Shown in pieces: positions 18,021 to 26,356 of a stretch of 64,000 nucleotides of DNA; position 1 is the first letter of the stretch; every line of letters begins with the position of its first letter. Both the position numbers and the translations under genes were made by a program. Location of the stretch: positions 7,075,001 through 7,139,000 of the forward strand of contig NZ_CP104467.1 in assembly GCF_025369935.1 (NCBI RefSeq), given 5' to 3'. Source of the stretch: Paenibacillus andongensis. GTDB taxonomy: Bacteria; Bacillota; Bacilli; Paenibacillales; NBRC-103111. Below the pieces are notes generated by a model. That model worked only from the letters and a program-made list of their open reading frames with translations, did no database searches and was not told the DNA's origin.

Positions 18021-18114
18021 AGAATTAATGAGTAAAGTGTTAGCGCGTGCATTCCCTCTGTTCATTTCACGAATTATGAATTGGAAAATTTAGCTTAGTT
18101 TGGGGGAGTTTCTA

Positions 18115-18819
18115 ATGGACAGAGTCCTGCTAATTGAGGACGATGATATTATCGGTGAAATGATCTGTATGTATCTGAAAGAGGAAGACTTCCTAGTCCT
18201 AAGGTCCCACAACGGTCAGGAAGGCCTTGCAGCATTGCATGAATTTGAACCGGATCTCATTCTTCTCGATCTCAATCTTCCTGACTTCGAAGGAATTGAG
18301 CTGTGTACGTCCATTCGGGACATAACTACTGTGCCCATTATTATCATTTCATCCGACTCCAGAGTGAGCGAAAAGATTGAAGCATTCACCGTAGGTGCTG
18401 ACGATTACTTAGTCAAACCATTCAGCATGCATGAGATGAAAGCCAGGATACAAGCCCTATTACGTCGTTTCAAACTGGGACACCCTACCGAGACGACAAA
18501 GCTTCAGGTAGATCATGAAGTTACCGGATCTGCCACGGATTTAAACATTAATTTGGAAAAAAGAACGCTCTACGTCCGAGGCGAGTCCATCGAAATGACG
18601 TTCTCCGAATTCGAGCTTATCCGGCTGCTGTACGAGCATCCCGAACGCGTTTACCGCAGAGAAGATCTCATAAATGCATTACGTGGTTTCGATTCCTACA
18701 TAAACGACCGTGCCATTGACGTTCATATTACGAATTTGCGCAGGAAAATTGAAGTTAATCCCAAAGAACCGAAATACATAAAAACCGTGTGGGGCGTAGG
18801 CTATAAATTTGTCATGTGA
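18115..18819 (+). CDS. OmpR/PhoB family response regulator
   Basis: 234 residues. Receiver: LLIEDDDIIGEM, phospho-Asp in LILLDLNLPDFEG, GADDYLVKPFS. Winged-helix DNA-binding domain (about 140-232): LTYVR-like strand, TFSEFELIRLL, RREDLINALRG, RAIDVHITNLRRKIE, TVWGVGYKF. ATG 18115 is chosen after GGGGGAG. No partner kinase lies downstream. It is divergent from the REC-EAL/hybrid kinase operon, whose Hpt could be the phosphate source. Confidence 0.9.
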   Translation: MDRVLLIEDDDIIGEMICMYLKEEDFLVLRSHNGQEGLAALHEFEPDLILLDLNLPDFEGIELCTSIRDITTVPIIIISSDSRVSEKIEAFTVGADDYLVKPFSMHEMKARIQALLRRFKLGHPTETTKLQVDHEVTGSATDLNINLEKRTLYVRGESIEMTFSEFELIRLLYEHPERVYRREDLINALRGFDSYINDRAIDVHITNLRRKIEVNPKEPKYIKTVWGVGYKFVM

Positions 18820-18823
18820 AGAT

Positions 18824-18866
18824 GGGCTGTTCCAAAAGGTCAATTAGACCTTGAGGGCAGCCCTTT
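18824..18866 (+). terminator. Stem-loop after the OmpR regulator
   Basis: GGGCTG...CAGCCC outer stem and AAGGTC-AATTA-GACCTT inner stem, followed by a weak TTTAT tail. Confidence 0.55.
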
Positions 18867-19186
18867 ATCCATTTGTCGCATAAATTGTTGCATATTTTAC
18901 AACATCATTTAACAGCGAATAGGGATGCATTCATCCGGCAACCTCACTTACGCATATTTGACGATGGATTCCGAATTAGGACACCTCTCAGCAGATAAGT
19001 TATAGGCTTAATTTGCTTCGCTTCAACCTTCGCAAACAACTTCTTTCAAGAGTTCAATTTAAGCTGCAAATCCCTGCATCTATACCCCTACTCCCTCTGA
19101 CTTCATTCTGTTTATGTCGTAAAACAATGCAATTTGTTGAAAGCATATCTCCATACAATCTTTTACTAATTTTTAGCAAAAATTGG
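18867..19186. other. Intergenic region with a third 19-bp dyad
   Basis: About 320 bases without a gene. The only structure I see is the dyad at 18886-18904. Confidence 0.4.
18886..18904. promoter_or_regulatory. Operator-like 19-bp dyad, copy 3
   Basis: TGTTGCATATTTTACAACA has the same arms and spacing as the dyads at 1848 and 1899, 17 kb away. Confidence 0.5.
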
Positions 19187-19216
19187 TTGACATAGAAATC
19201 ATTGATCCTTTAGTAT
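19187..19216 (+). promoter_or_regulatory. SigmaA-type promoter of the Ppx/GppA gene
   Basis: Perfect TTGACA (19187-19192), 18-base spacer, TAGTAT (19211-19216). Confidence 0.65.
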
Positions 19217-19275
19217 TGGATTTCTGAGACCACGCTAGGGGATAACCAAACTATGGAACAAATGGGTGAGATCTT

Positions 19276-20106
19276 ATGCAAAGTAATAAATTAATTTTGG
19301 ATTTGGGAAGTCATAGTGCCAAAGTGTTTAGGAAATCAAACGATCATATTGAGCAAGTGGATGTTCTAACATGGGAGCTTCTGGAGAGCGGGGTGGACCT
19401 GCCGTCGATTGAAGGGACTTTAAAGTCTTTGCTTTCTACGCAATGCTCCTTTATCGAAGGCCTTGGCCAAGGAGACATTGAAGCTATTGGTACAGAAGCG
19501 ATGCGAAGATCACCTCATTTGTCCGAACATATGCAGGAAGTTTGTAGGAATTTGAGGATTGCTTATAGAACCATTAGCCAGAAAGAGGAAGCCGAGTTGC
19601 TCAAGAAAGCGATAGCGGAATCCGATATCCCCAGTGACCTTGATGTGATCAATACCGGGGGAGGCAGCATCCAAATTATCACGAGTGAAAGCGAAGCTCC
19701 TTATCTGATTCCATTCGGCATCTCGGATCTTAACCAACAATTCAACTTACTCGGGCCTCCAGATCAAAGACAGATTGCCACTTGTATCAAATGGCTTTCC
19801 TGCCGATTGCCGGCTTCCTTAGAGCAGTTTGCCTATACGGGCGGTGAGAAAACGTATTTGCGTCATTTCCAGATCGAGCTTGAGGATGATCTGTATTGCC
19901 ATAGAAGTGATTTCACCCAACTAACCAGACAATTGGCAGCTCAGGACCTCCAAACCCTAGAAGCTAACTCTCCTTTCGATCCCAAATGGATGCGCGGCGC
20001 TATTGCTTCTAATTGTGTCGTTCTTGCTGGCTTGATCAAATCGGGTGCAACCAAATTCATGCCATCGGATCTCAATATCGCTCATGGATTTATCAGACAG
20101 TTATAA
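19276..20106 (+). CDS. Ppx/GppA-like phosphatase
   Basis: 276 residues of the exopolyphosphatase / pppGpp phosphohydrolase (actin-like ATPase) family. Visible are LILDLGSHSAKVF (phosphate loop 1), AIGTEAMRRS, the KEEAELL segment with its Glu, and NTGGGSIQI (phosphate loop 2, usually D-x-GGGS; here N replaces D). The C-terminus GVVLAG-like helix is present. It would act on polyphosphate or alarmones in the cytosol. The D-to-N change in loop 2 may alter activity. Slightly shorter than the usual 300. Single-gene unit with its own promoter. Confidence 0.75.
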   Translation: MQSNKLILDLGSHSAKVFRKSNDHIEQVDVLTWELLESGVDLPSIEGTLKSLLSTQCSFIEGLGQGDIEAIGTEAMRRSPHLSEHMQEVCRNLRIAYRTISQKEEAELLKKAIAESDIPSDLDVINTGGGSIQIITSESEAPYLIPFGISDLNQQFNLLGPPDQRQIATCIKWLSCRLPASLEQFAYTGGEKTYLRHFQIELEDDLYCHRSDFTQLTRQLAAQDLQTLEANSPFDPKWMRGAIASNCVVLAGLIKSGATKFMPSDLNIAHGFIRQL

Positions 20107-20183
20107 ATATTCCCACTTTTGCAGCAGTCATATATAATCATTAGAGAACATTATACGCAAATAGATAAGGTGGGTTTACTAGC

Positions 20184-21176
20184 ATGACGAAGATAATGAA
20201 TGCCGTTATGATCAAGGAGTATGGAGGGATTTCAGGGATTGAATTTGGCGAAACTGCCATTCCGGACATAAACAGCGGTGAGGTGCTGATTAAAGTACAT
20301 GCTGCCTCCATTAATCCCGCCGACTTATTATTTCTGCACGGTAATTATGGTATACAGCGAGAACTGCCTTCGGTTGGCGGCATGGAAGGATGCGGAACCG
20401 TCATCGCTACAGGCAGCAGCCTTGTCGCACGTATGTTAAAAGGGAAGCGTGTCGCCTTCGTATCCGAAGTTTACGGCTCCTGGGCGCCCTATACCAAGGC
20501 GAGTGCTATGACCTGCATGGTGCTGCCTGATCATGTATCCGATGAGCAAGGTGCTGTTTTCTTCGTCAACCCGGCAAGTGCCATGGCCATGGTGAAAATA
20601 GCAAAGCAGCATAAATCCAAAGCCATCGTTCAAACCGCCGGTGCTAGTGCACTTGGCAGAATACTTGTGAAACTCGGCCAAGAGCATGGTATTCCTGTGA
20701 TAAGTGTTGTTCGCAAGGAAGAACAAGAACTGCTGCTGAGAGAATTAGGCGGACAGCATATCGTCAACAGCAGCTCAGCTACCTTCGAGAAGGACTTAAA
20801 GATGAAGTCCCATGAGCTAGGAGCTACCGTGTGCTTTGATGCTGTAGGAGGCGACTTAACGGGCCTCGTGCTGTCGGCGCTCCCTGATGGCGCTACCATT
20901 TTCCAATACGGCCTTCTGGGAGGAAAAACGACAACGATCAACGCCGATGATCTTGTTTTTCGCCGGAAACGTATCGCCGGATTCTGGGCATCTGATTGGG
21001 TGAAAACGCAATCTATTTTTGAACTGCTTGCCCTACAGGGCTCAATGAAAAAATCAATCGGATCACATATCCAAACCGAGATTAGCCAAAACTTCCCGAT
21101 GAGTCAAACCGTCGATGCCATCAAGCAGTACACGGCGAATATGACTTCGGGCAAAGTGCTTCTGCTGCCTGTCTAG
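20184..21176 (+). CDS. Zinc-independent medium-chain quinone oxidoreductase
   Basis: 330 residues of the MDR superfamily. N-terminal GroES-like fold: GEVLIKVHAASINPADLLFLHGNYG, then the GGMEGCGTVIATG turn. Rossmann part: IVQTAGASALGRILVKLGQEHGIPVISVVR binds NADPH, with VCFDAVGGDLTG and TIFQYGLLGG later. No catalytic zinc Cys/His set is present, so a quinone or enone reductase is likely. GTGGG lies ahead of ATG. A long stem-loop follows, then a TetR gene that may share its regulation. Confidence 0.85.
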   Translation: MTKIMNAVMIKEYGGISGIEFGETAIPDINSGEVLIKVHAASINPADLLFLHGNYGIQRELPSVGGMEGCGTVIATGSSLVARMLKGKRVAFVSEVYGSWAPYTKASAMTCMVLPDHVSDEQGAVFFVNPASAMAMVKIAKQHKSKAIVQTAGASALGRILVKLGQEHGIPVISVVRKEEQELLLRELGGQHIVNSSSATFEKDLKMKSHELGATVCFDAVGGDLTGLVLSALPDGATIFQYGLLGGKTTTINADDLVFRRKRIAGFWASDWVKTQSIFELLALQGSMKKSIGSHIQTEISQNFPMSQTVDAIKQYTANMTSGKVLLLPV

Positions 21177-21186
21177 AGATTGGCAT

Positions 21187-21230
21187 ATAAATAAGCGCAT
21201 GCGCCATTTTGGCGGCATGCGCTTATTTAT
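21187..21230 (+). terminator. Stem-loop after the quinone oxidoreductase gene
   Basis: Seventeen or more paired bases (ATAAATAAGCGCATGC with GCATGCGCTTATTTAT) and an ATTTT loop. There is no long T-run, only TTATTTAT. Confidence 0.55.
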
Positions 21231-21253
21231 ATACCGTCCAATAATAAAATCTA

Positions 21254-21282
21254 TTTACAAACCGATGGTCGGTATATATAAT
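21254..21282 (+). promoter_or_regulatory. TetR-DoxX promoter with built-in operator
   Basis: TTTACA (21254-21259), exactly 17 bases, then TATAAT (21277-21282). The spacer contains the dyad ACCGATGGTCGGT (21261-21273), placed so that a bound TetR dimer would block RNA polymerase. Confidence 0.7.
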
Positions 21283-21336
21283 GTGTATATAGAGATATCG
21301 ACACATGAGGTTACAAACGCACTCGGAGGGATGACT

Positions 21337-21939
21337 TTGAAGCAAGAGGAACGCAGACAGCAAACAATGACGCTGCTATTGGATTCAACCAAAGCGCTGA
21401 TACGAGAAAAAGGATGTCACTCGATCACCATGAAAGACATCATGGAGAAATCAGGACTGTCCAAGGGGGCTATTTTCCATTACGTGAAGAGCAAAGACGA
21501 AATTTTTGCTTGGGTACTGCAAGAGCGGCTGGAAGAGACCAACACACGTTTTATGAACGAAGTGGATCCAAGCCGCCCTACGTTCGATAATCCTATGCAG
21601 AAGATCACAGAAAGTTTATCGCTACTAGAAGATGGTCAGGACGTAACGAACAAGGTGCTTATGTATTTACTTGGAAAAGAGGATCAGCCTCTGGTAGCGG
21701 ATGTGCTCAATCACTACTATGAGCGGTCTGTGCATGTATCCAAACAGTGGATAATGACTGGCCAAGAGCATGGAGTCATTCCGGACTCCGTGGATGCGGA
21801 CAAAACAGCGGAGATGTTCGTTCTGCTCTCACTCGGGTTCCGCTTGCGCTCCTCGATTCCAATAGCAGGGACATTTTTTAATACCCAAGATTATTCGTTG
21901 TTTATGAAAGATATGCTAAAAGGCAAATCAAGCCAATAG
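21337..21939 (+). CDS. TetR family transcriptional regulator
   Basis: About 200 residues. N-terminal HTH: LIREKGCHSITMKDIMEKSGLSKGAIFHYVKSKDEIF is the standard TetR pattern. The rest is a helical ligand domain. The start is placed at TTG 21337, six bases after GGAGGG; ATG 21331 touches that site and longer versions would include the promoter at 21254-21282. It is followed by a DoxX-like membrane gene 20 bases later. The operator within its own promoter predicts autorepression released by an unknown ligand. Confidence 0.85.
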   Translation: MKQEERRQQTMTLLLDSTKALIREKGCHSITMKDIMEKSGLSKGAIFHYVKSKDEIFAWVLQERLEETNTRFMNEVDPSRPTFDNPMQKITESLSLLEDGQDVTNKVLMYLLGKEDQPLVADVLNHYYERSVHVSKQWIMTGQEHGVIPDSVDADKTAEMFVLLSLGFRLRSSIPIAGTFFNTQDYSLFMKDMLKGKSSQ

Positions 21940-21959
21940 ACTTTAACGGAGGGATACTC

Positions 21960-22403
21960 ATGATACCTTTTTATGTGCTTGTGGTTTCGTTTACGCTATT
22001 TAGAGTTCTAGGCCTGTTCGGCTGGTCCTATTTCGACAGTTGGCAAACTCCGCTCCAAGGAGCGGTGGCCATTATGCTGCTGGTTACCGCTTCCGCCCAC
22101 TGGGGTAAAAACCGAGAGGATCTGATCCGGATGGTTCCGCCCGCATTCCCGAGGCCGCGTTGGCTGGTAACTGCCACTGGCTGGCTGGAAATTGCCGGAG
22201 CCATCGGCATTCTCCTCCCCGCTACCTCACGGGTGGCTTCCATCTGCTTAGCGCTTCTGCTATTAGCCATGTTTCCGGCCAATGTAAAGGCAGCCCGGGA
22301 ACGCTTAACCATCGGCGGAAGACCTACGCCTAAGCTGCTCGCTCGAACGCTGCTGCAGATCGTGTTTCTAGCGGCGGTTCTCTTGGCGGGCAGCGGGGTG
22401 TAA
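21960..22403 (+). CDS. DoxX-like membrane protein
   Basis: 147 residues with four predicted helices (about 2-20, 28-45, 75-105, 125-145). The region between helices carries W...GW and the DoxX-type loop RPRWLVTATGWLEIAGAIGILLPAT. GGAGGG precedes ATG by 7 bases. Co-transcribed with the TetR gene and probably its regulated target. Members of this family support redox or thiosulfate-related membrane functions; the role here is unknown. Confidence 0.75.
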   Translation: MIPFYVLVVSFTLFRVLGLFGWSYFDSWQTPLQGAVAIMLLVTASAHWGKNREDLIRMVPPAFPRPRWLVTATGWLEIAGAIGILLPATSRVASICLALLLLAMFPANVKAARERLTIGGRPTPKLLARTLLQIVFLAAVLLAGSGV

Positions 22404-22444
22404 GGTCAATCCGATAGCATGCGCGCGGCTCGCGAAAACAATGC

Positions 22445-22469
22445 GATAGCGATGAAAAACATCGCTATC
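22445..22469. repeat. Perfect hairpin between convergent genes
   Basis: GATAGCGATG-AAAAA-CATCGCTATC, ten paired bases, no T-run outside the loop. It could act as a weak two-way terminator for the DoxX (+) and RNase J (-) genes. Confidence 0.4.
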
Positions 22470-22508
22470 GAGCGCTCGCAGCCGAGCCAAAGCACTAAAT
22501 TTATTTAT

Positions 22509-24176
22509 CTAAATCTCCGTAAGTATCGTAAGAATAACAGGTCTCCTGCCTGTCTTTTCATAAAAGAGTCTTCCCAGTGCCTCTTTTACATTCGTTTTAA
22601 GCACATTCCATTGATTCACGTTTTCTCTTTGAAGCCTGTTTATCGTTTCTGTTGCTAGAATATTAGCCTGATCCATCAGGTCTTCCGACTCTCGAACGTA
22701 GACAAAGCCGCGGGAGATGATATCCGGACCAGACAAAATTTTACCGTCACTTTTACTAAGCAGAAGGACCACGATCAAGATACCATCTTCGGCCAGTTGT
22801 TTGCGGTCACGCAGAACAATATTGCCGACATCCCCTAATCCATCGACAAGGGTATTCCCCGCGTACACTTTGCGGCTCTGAGTTGCTACTTCGTTCTTGA
22901 TATCCACGACATCGCCATTATTTAATATGTAGATGTTAGCCGGGTCCACGCCGACGCCTTCCGCCAAAATACGGTGCTGATGCAGCATTCTAAACTCGCC
23001 ATGAATCGGAATAAAATACTTCGGCTTCATGAGCGTTAGCATTAGCTTCAGCTCTTCTTGACTCCCGTGCCCGGATACATGCATGCCTGTCGCTGAGCTC
23101 GAACCATATATCACTTCAGCCCCTAGGCTAAATAAATTGTCAACCGTCCGCGATACATTGCGTTCATTTCCCGGAATCGGGGATGAGGATAGAATAACGG
23201 TGTCTCCACGCATGATTTCTACTTGACGATAATTGGCACGGGACAATCGCGATAAGGCAGCCATCGGTTCCCCCTGACTACCGGTACATAAGATCGCTAT
23301 CTGATCAGAAGCCATCCGATTGACTTCTCCCGCTTCCACTAGCATCCCTTCGGGGACCGTTAGGTAGCCAAGCTCGGAAGCAATTCTCACCACATTGACC
23401 ATACTGCGGCCAAGTAAAGCTAATTTTCGATTCGTTGCCTGAGCAGCATCAACAACTTGCTGAAGCCTATGCACATTCGATGCGAAGGTGGCTATGAACA
23501 CTTTTTGCTTTGCTTTATGGAAGGCATCTTCAATATGCTTACCTACAAGGCTTTCTGAAGGTGTGTAGCCAGGGCGCTCGGCATTCGTGCTTTCTGATAA
23601 AAGAAGTAGAATACCGTCCTTCCCAATCTCCGCCATTTTATGAATATCAGGGTATTGATTGCCCACTGGGGTCAAATCAAATTTGAAATCTCCCGTATGT
23701 ACGACAGTTCCTTCAGGTGTATGAAAAACAACCCCCAAGCAATCAGGGATACTATGGTTTGTTTTGAAAAAGGTAGTCGTGATCTGTCCAAGTTCGATGC
23801 TCGAATCAGAGTCAATCTCAATAAATTGGGTATCGGCAAGAAGTCCAGACTCTCTCAACTTGTTTTCAATTAAACCTAGCGTTAGCCGTGTTGCATAAAT
23901 CGGCATGTTCAATTGTCTTCGTATATACGGAATGCCCCCGATATGATCTTCATGTCCATGTGTAATAATCAATGCGCGGACTTTATCGCTATTTTCGAGT
24001 AAATAGGCAATATCCGGAACGATCAAGTCAATACCGAGCAAGCTTTCATCTGGAAACTTTGAACCGCAATCAATGACAATGATATCATCGCCATATTGCA
24101 CCACATACATATTTTTGCCAATTTCGTTGATACCGCCTAAAGAGAAAACAGATAACTGATGGTCAGTCTTATTCAC
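22509..24176 (-). CDS. rnjA: Ribonuclease J
   Basis: 555 residues, the same length as Bacillus RNase J1. Metallo-beta-lactamase core with the metal motif HGHEDH (H73, H75, D77, H78), HSIPDCLG, VHTGDFKFDLTPVG, ESTNAE; beta-CASP part with FATFASNVHRLQQ, TGSQGEPMAALSRL, SSSPIPGNE, SGHG and IHGE. The C-terminal domain has IVLRDRK and GPDIISRGFVY. It processes and decays mRNA from the 5' end. The start is GTG at 24176, nine bases after GGGGGG. A second RNase J elsewhere is likely, so J1 or J2 is not settled. Confidence 0.92.
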   Translation of the reverse strand: MNKTDHQLSVFSLGGINEIGKNMYVVQYGDDIIVIDCGSKFPDESLLGIDLIVPDIAYLLENSDKVRALIITHGHEDHIGGIPYIRRQLNMPIYATRLTLGLIENKLRESGLLADTQFIEIDSDSSIELGQITTTFFKTNHSIPDCLGVVFHTPEGTVVHTGDFKFDLTPVGNQYPDIHKMAEIGKDGILLLLSESTNAERPGYTPSESLVGKHIEDAFHKAKQKVFIATFASNVHRLQQVVDAAQATNRKLALLGRSMVNVVRIASELGYLTVPEGMLVEAGEVNRMASDQIAILCTGSQGEPMAALSRLSRANYRQVEIMRGDTVILSSSPIPGNERNVSRTVDNLFSLGAEVIYGSSSATGMHVSGHGSQEELKLMLTLMKPKYFIPIHGEFRMLHQHRILAEGVGVDPANIYILNNGDVVDIKNEVATQSRKVYAGNTLVDGLGDVGNIVLRDRKQLAEDGILIVVLLLSKSDGKILSGPDIISRGFVYVRESEDLMDQANILATETINRLQRENVNQWNVLKTNVKEALGRLFYEKTGRRPVILTILTEI

Positions 24177-24292
24177 CTGAAAAGCCCCCCATATTTACAT
24201 ATCTGCTTTAATTTTTCCAGAATAGGGATAACCTATACTCCGATTTTCTCCTGATAACCATTTTCTGAATTCGAAACTTCTTGTTAAAAACA

Positions 24293-24316
24293 CAAAAAGG
24301 ATCCGCGCGGGATCCT
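24293..24316 (-). terminator. Terminator of the MFS transporter gene
   Basis: AGGATCC-GCGCG-GGATCCT, then T5 on the minus strand, 16 bases after the stop. Confidence 0.8.
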
Positions 24317-24331
24317 CTTTGTTAATCTATA

Positions 24332-25726
24332 TTAAGCCAGAGCAGCAGCGGCACTCGTGCGCTTTCTGGCGTAGCCGCGATAAATAAAGGCGAAGACGAT
24401 GGTCAATATGGCGATTCCGACCATGCCCCAGATTAGATTGTCGAACGCGCGCTCTGTTGGCAGCGACTTCTGCCAGACGAGTGCACTCCCCGAGATGGCT
24501 ACGGCGAAAGCCCCGCTGAAAAATTGCAGCAGCTGGAATAAGCCCATACCCGAGCCGATCCGTTCCTTCGTCAACTGCCGTGATAGCTCGTTGGAGACCG
24601 CACTCGAGATAGAAGTGATGCTGATGCTCGTCAGTATATAGACAGCGGCAAGCCCATAGAAAGAATGGACAGCAGTCAGCGCCAGCAAAACGGTCGAAAA
24701 CAGCAGCAACCATGGCGTATAGCGAAGGAGTGCGCCGTTACCGTATCGGTCGATGAGGCGACCAACCCGGTTGGATACCAGCATGGCAAGGAGCGCACCT
24801 GGAAAGAGCACAAGACCCGATACGGCCGGTGTTAAACCGAAGACTCTGGCCAGCATTTGCGGGGCGAGGAACAAGAAGGCAAAACTGATCATGTAGGCGC
24901 TAATGCCGATAGCACCAAGCGCCAGATAGAGTCTGTCGCCGAATAGCGCGGGCAGGACGAATGGATTCGTCGCTTTGCGGATGCGTACCGCGAACAAGGC
25001 CAGGGCAATCACGCCCACAATGAGTGCAACCATGCTTTTGGATGTGAGGAAGAGCAGCAAACCTGTCGTTCCCATCCCGATCAGGACGGCGCCAATAAAA
25101 TCGAACGAGCCGCGCTCCGCCTTTTCACGGGGAAGTATGAGCAGGAAAACCGGGATCAGCAGCAGGGTTAAGCCGGTGATCACAAATAGGAAATGCCAAC
25201 CCAGATACTGCACGATCGATCCGCCGACGACAGGACCAAGCCCGAGGCCAAGTGAGGCCGCTGATAAAATGAACGACATGGCCATGCCTCTGCGCGACAC
25301 AGGAATGTAACGAGTGACAAGCACGATCGCGAGCGAAGGAATGGCACCAGCGCCAGCAGCCTGAATAAGCCTCGTGATAAGGAGCAGCCCAAATCCGTCG
25401 CTGAACATACCAATTACGGATGCCCCGCCCAATGCCAGCAACGCCGCCGTGAAGAGTCTTCGAATGGGCACGAAATCGGACAATCGGCTGAAAGTAATCG
25501 ATGATATGGCAAAAACGATGGAGTAACCCGTCACGACCCATGACGCCGTTGAGGGGTTGAGAGCGAATTGTACAGCAATTTTGGGCAATGCCAAATTGAA
25601 CATCATCGTGTTCATAACGACTAGAATAATGGTCAAACAGAGTAACCAAGAGACCGTCCGTTCTCGGATAATACCGGGTGCCTCTGATACAGATGGTTGC
25701 TCTACTTGCGGTAAAACGGTTGACAT
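24332..25726 (-). CDS. MFS multidrug efflux transporter
   Basis: 464 residues with 12-14 hydrophobic helices, of the drug:H+ antiporter type related to TetL/TetK. Motif A-like loop RLSDFVPIRRLF follows helix 2, and motif C of antiporters is seen as GLGLGPVVGGSI in helix 5. ATG 25726 is chosen because GGGAGG lies 9 bases upstream; a GTG at 25744 would precede it. It stands as a single gene with its own terminator and no adjacent regulator. The substrate is unknown. Confidence 0.85.
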   Translation of the reverse strand: MSTVLPQVEQPSVSEAPGIIRERTVSWLLCLTIILVVMNTMMFNLALPKIAVQFALNPSTASWVVTGYSIVFAISSITFSRLSDFVPIRRLFTAALLALGGASVIGMFSDGFGLLLITRLIQAAGAGAIPSLAIVLVTRYIPVSRRGMAMSFILSAASLGLGLGPVVGGSIVQYLGWHFLFVITGLTLLLIPVFLLILPREKAERGSFDFIGAVLIGMGTTGLLLFLTSKSMVALIVGVIALALFAVRIRKATNPFVLPALFGDRLYLALGAIGISAYMISFAFLFLAPQMLARVFGLTPAVSGLVLFPGALLAMLVSNRVGRLIDRYGNGALLRYTPWLLLFSTVLLALTAVHSFYGLAAVYILTSISITSISSAVSNELSRQLTKERIGSGMGLFQLLQFFSGAFAVAISGSALVWQKSLPTERAFDNLIWGMVGIAILTIVFAFIYRGYARKRTSAAAALA

Positions 25727-26008
25727 ACGAATGGTCCTCCCCACTCAAGATGGTCTATCACATGCTTGCTAAACGATATACTGAAGTTCATCATCTATAA
25801 TCATTTTCGTTACAGTTTAGCATGGAGGCATACGCATGTCAATTAGCGATTCCAAATAAATCCAGACATTTCAACTCGATTCAACTTGCTATGATTTCCA
25901 ACTTTACAACGATGAGCTATAACAAAAATCACAGCCCCCAACAACAACAAAAGCTACCATATACTTATGGTATGCAAAAAAAGTCATCGTAGGGGGACGT
26001 GTTTATCT

Positions 26009-26305
26009 ATGAAAAAAGAACACATTATTCACTTTAAAGTTATCCACAAGGATAGCGTACAACTTTTAAGAGGTCTTATCTTCTTAGAAGAAAATCAAAA
26101 ACCTACCTTAAATGATTTTCAACAATGTTTAATAGACTGTGGTCACGATGTTCGTATTGAAAATAAAGATCAAGCCATTTTCAGAGCGAATAAACCGGGG
26201 GAGCAATATTGGATTCAGGTTTTAAGAGAACATGATAGCAATACAAGAGATTTAAACGTCGAGAATTTAGCTAAAAGCTTTATGAAAAACGAGCCTACAG
26301 CCTAG
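26009..26305 (+). CDS. Hypothetical protein (98 aa)
   Basis: Not recognised. Soluble, mixed charge, with the pattern HFKVIHKDSVQLLRGL near the start. ATG 26009 follows AGGGGGA at a somewhat wide spacing of about 12. An earlier in-frame start at 25967 lacks a ribosome site. A 14-bp stem-loop follows at once. Codon use looks native. Confidence 0.6.
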   Translation: MKKEHIIHFKVIHKDSVQLLRGLIFLEENQKPTLNDFQQCLIDCGHDVRIENKDQAIFRANKPGEQYWIQVLREHDSNTRDLNVENLAKSFMKNEPTA

Positions 26306-26335
26306 TAGTGATTAGCTAAAGATCACTACTAGGCT
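26299..26335. terminator. Stem-loop between convergent genes
   Basis: Fourteen-base-pair stem AGCCTAGTAGTGAT/ATCACTACTAGGCT overlapping the last codons of the 98-aa gene. No T-run on either side. Confidence 0.5.
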
Positions 26336-26356
26336 CCTGCTCCCCTTGCCCAACCC

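Noticed and set aside
21199..21336. Longer N-terminus for the TetR protein
   Set aside because: It would contain the -35 box, operator and -10 box; GGAGGG supports the start at 21337.
25125..25748. Minus-strand frame overlapping the MFS gene
   Set aside because: Rich in Arg, Cys and His with no fold pattern; the MFS frame is clear.
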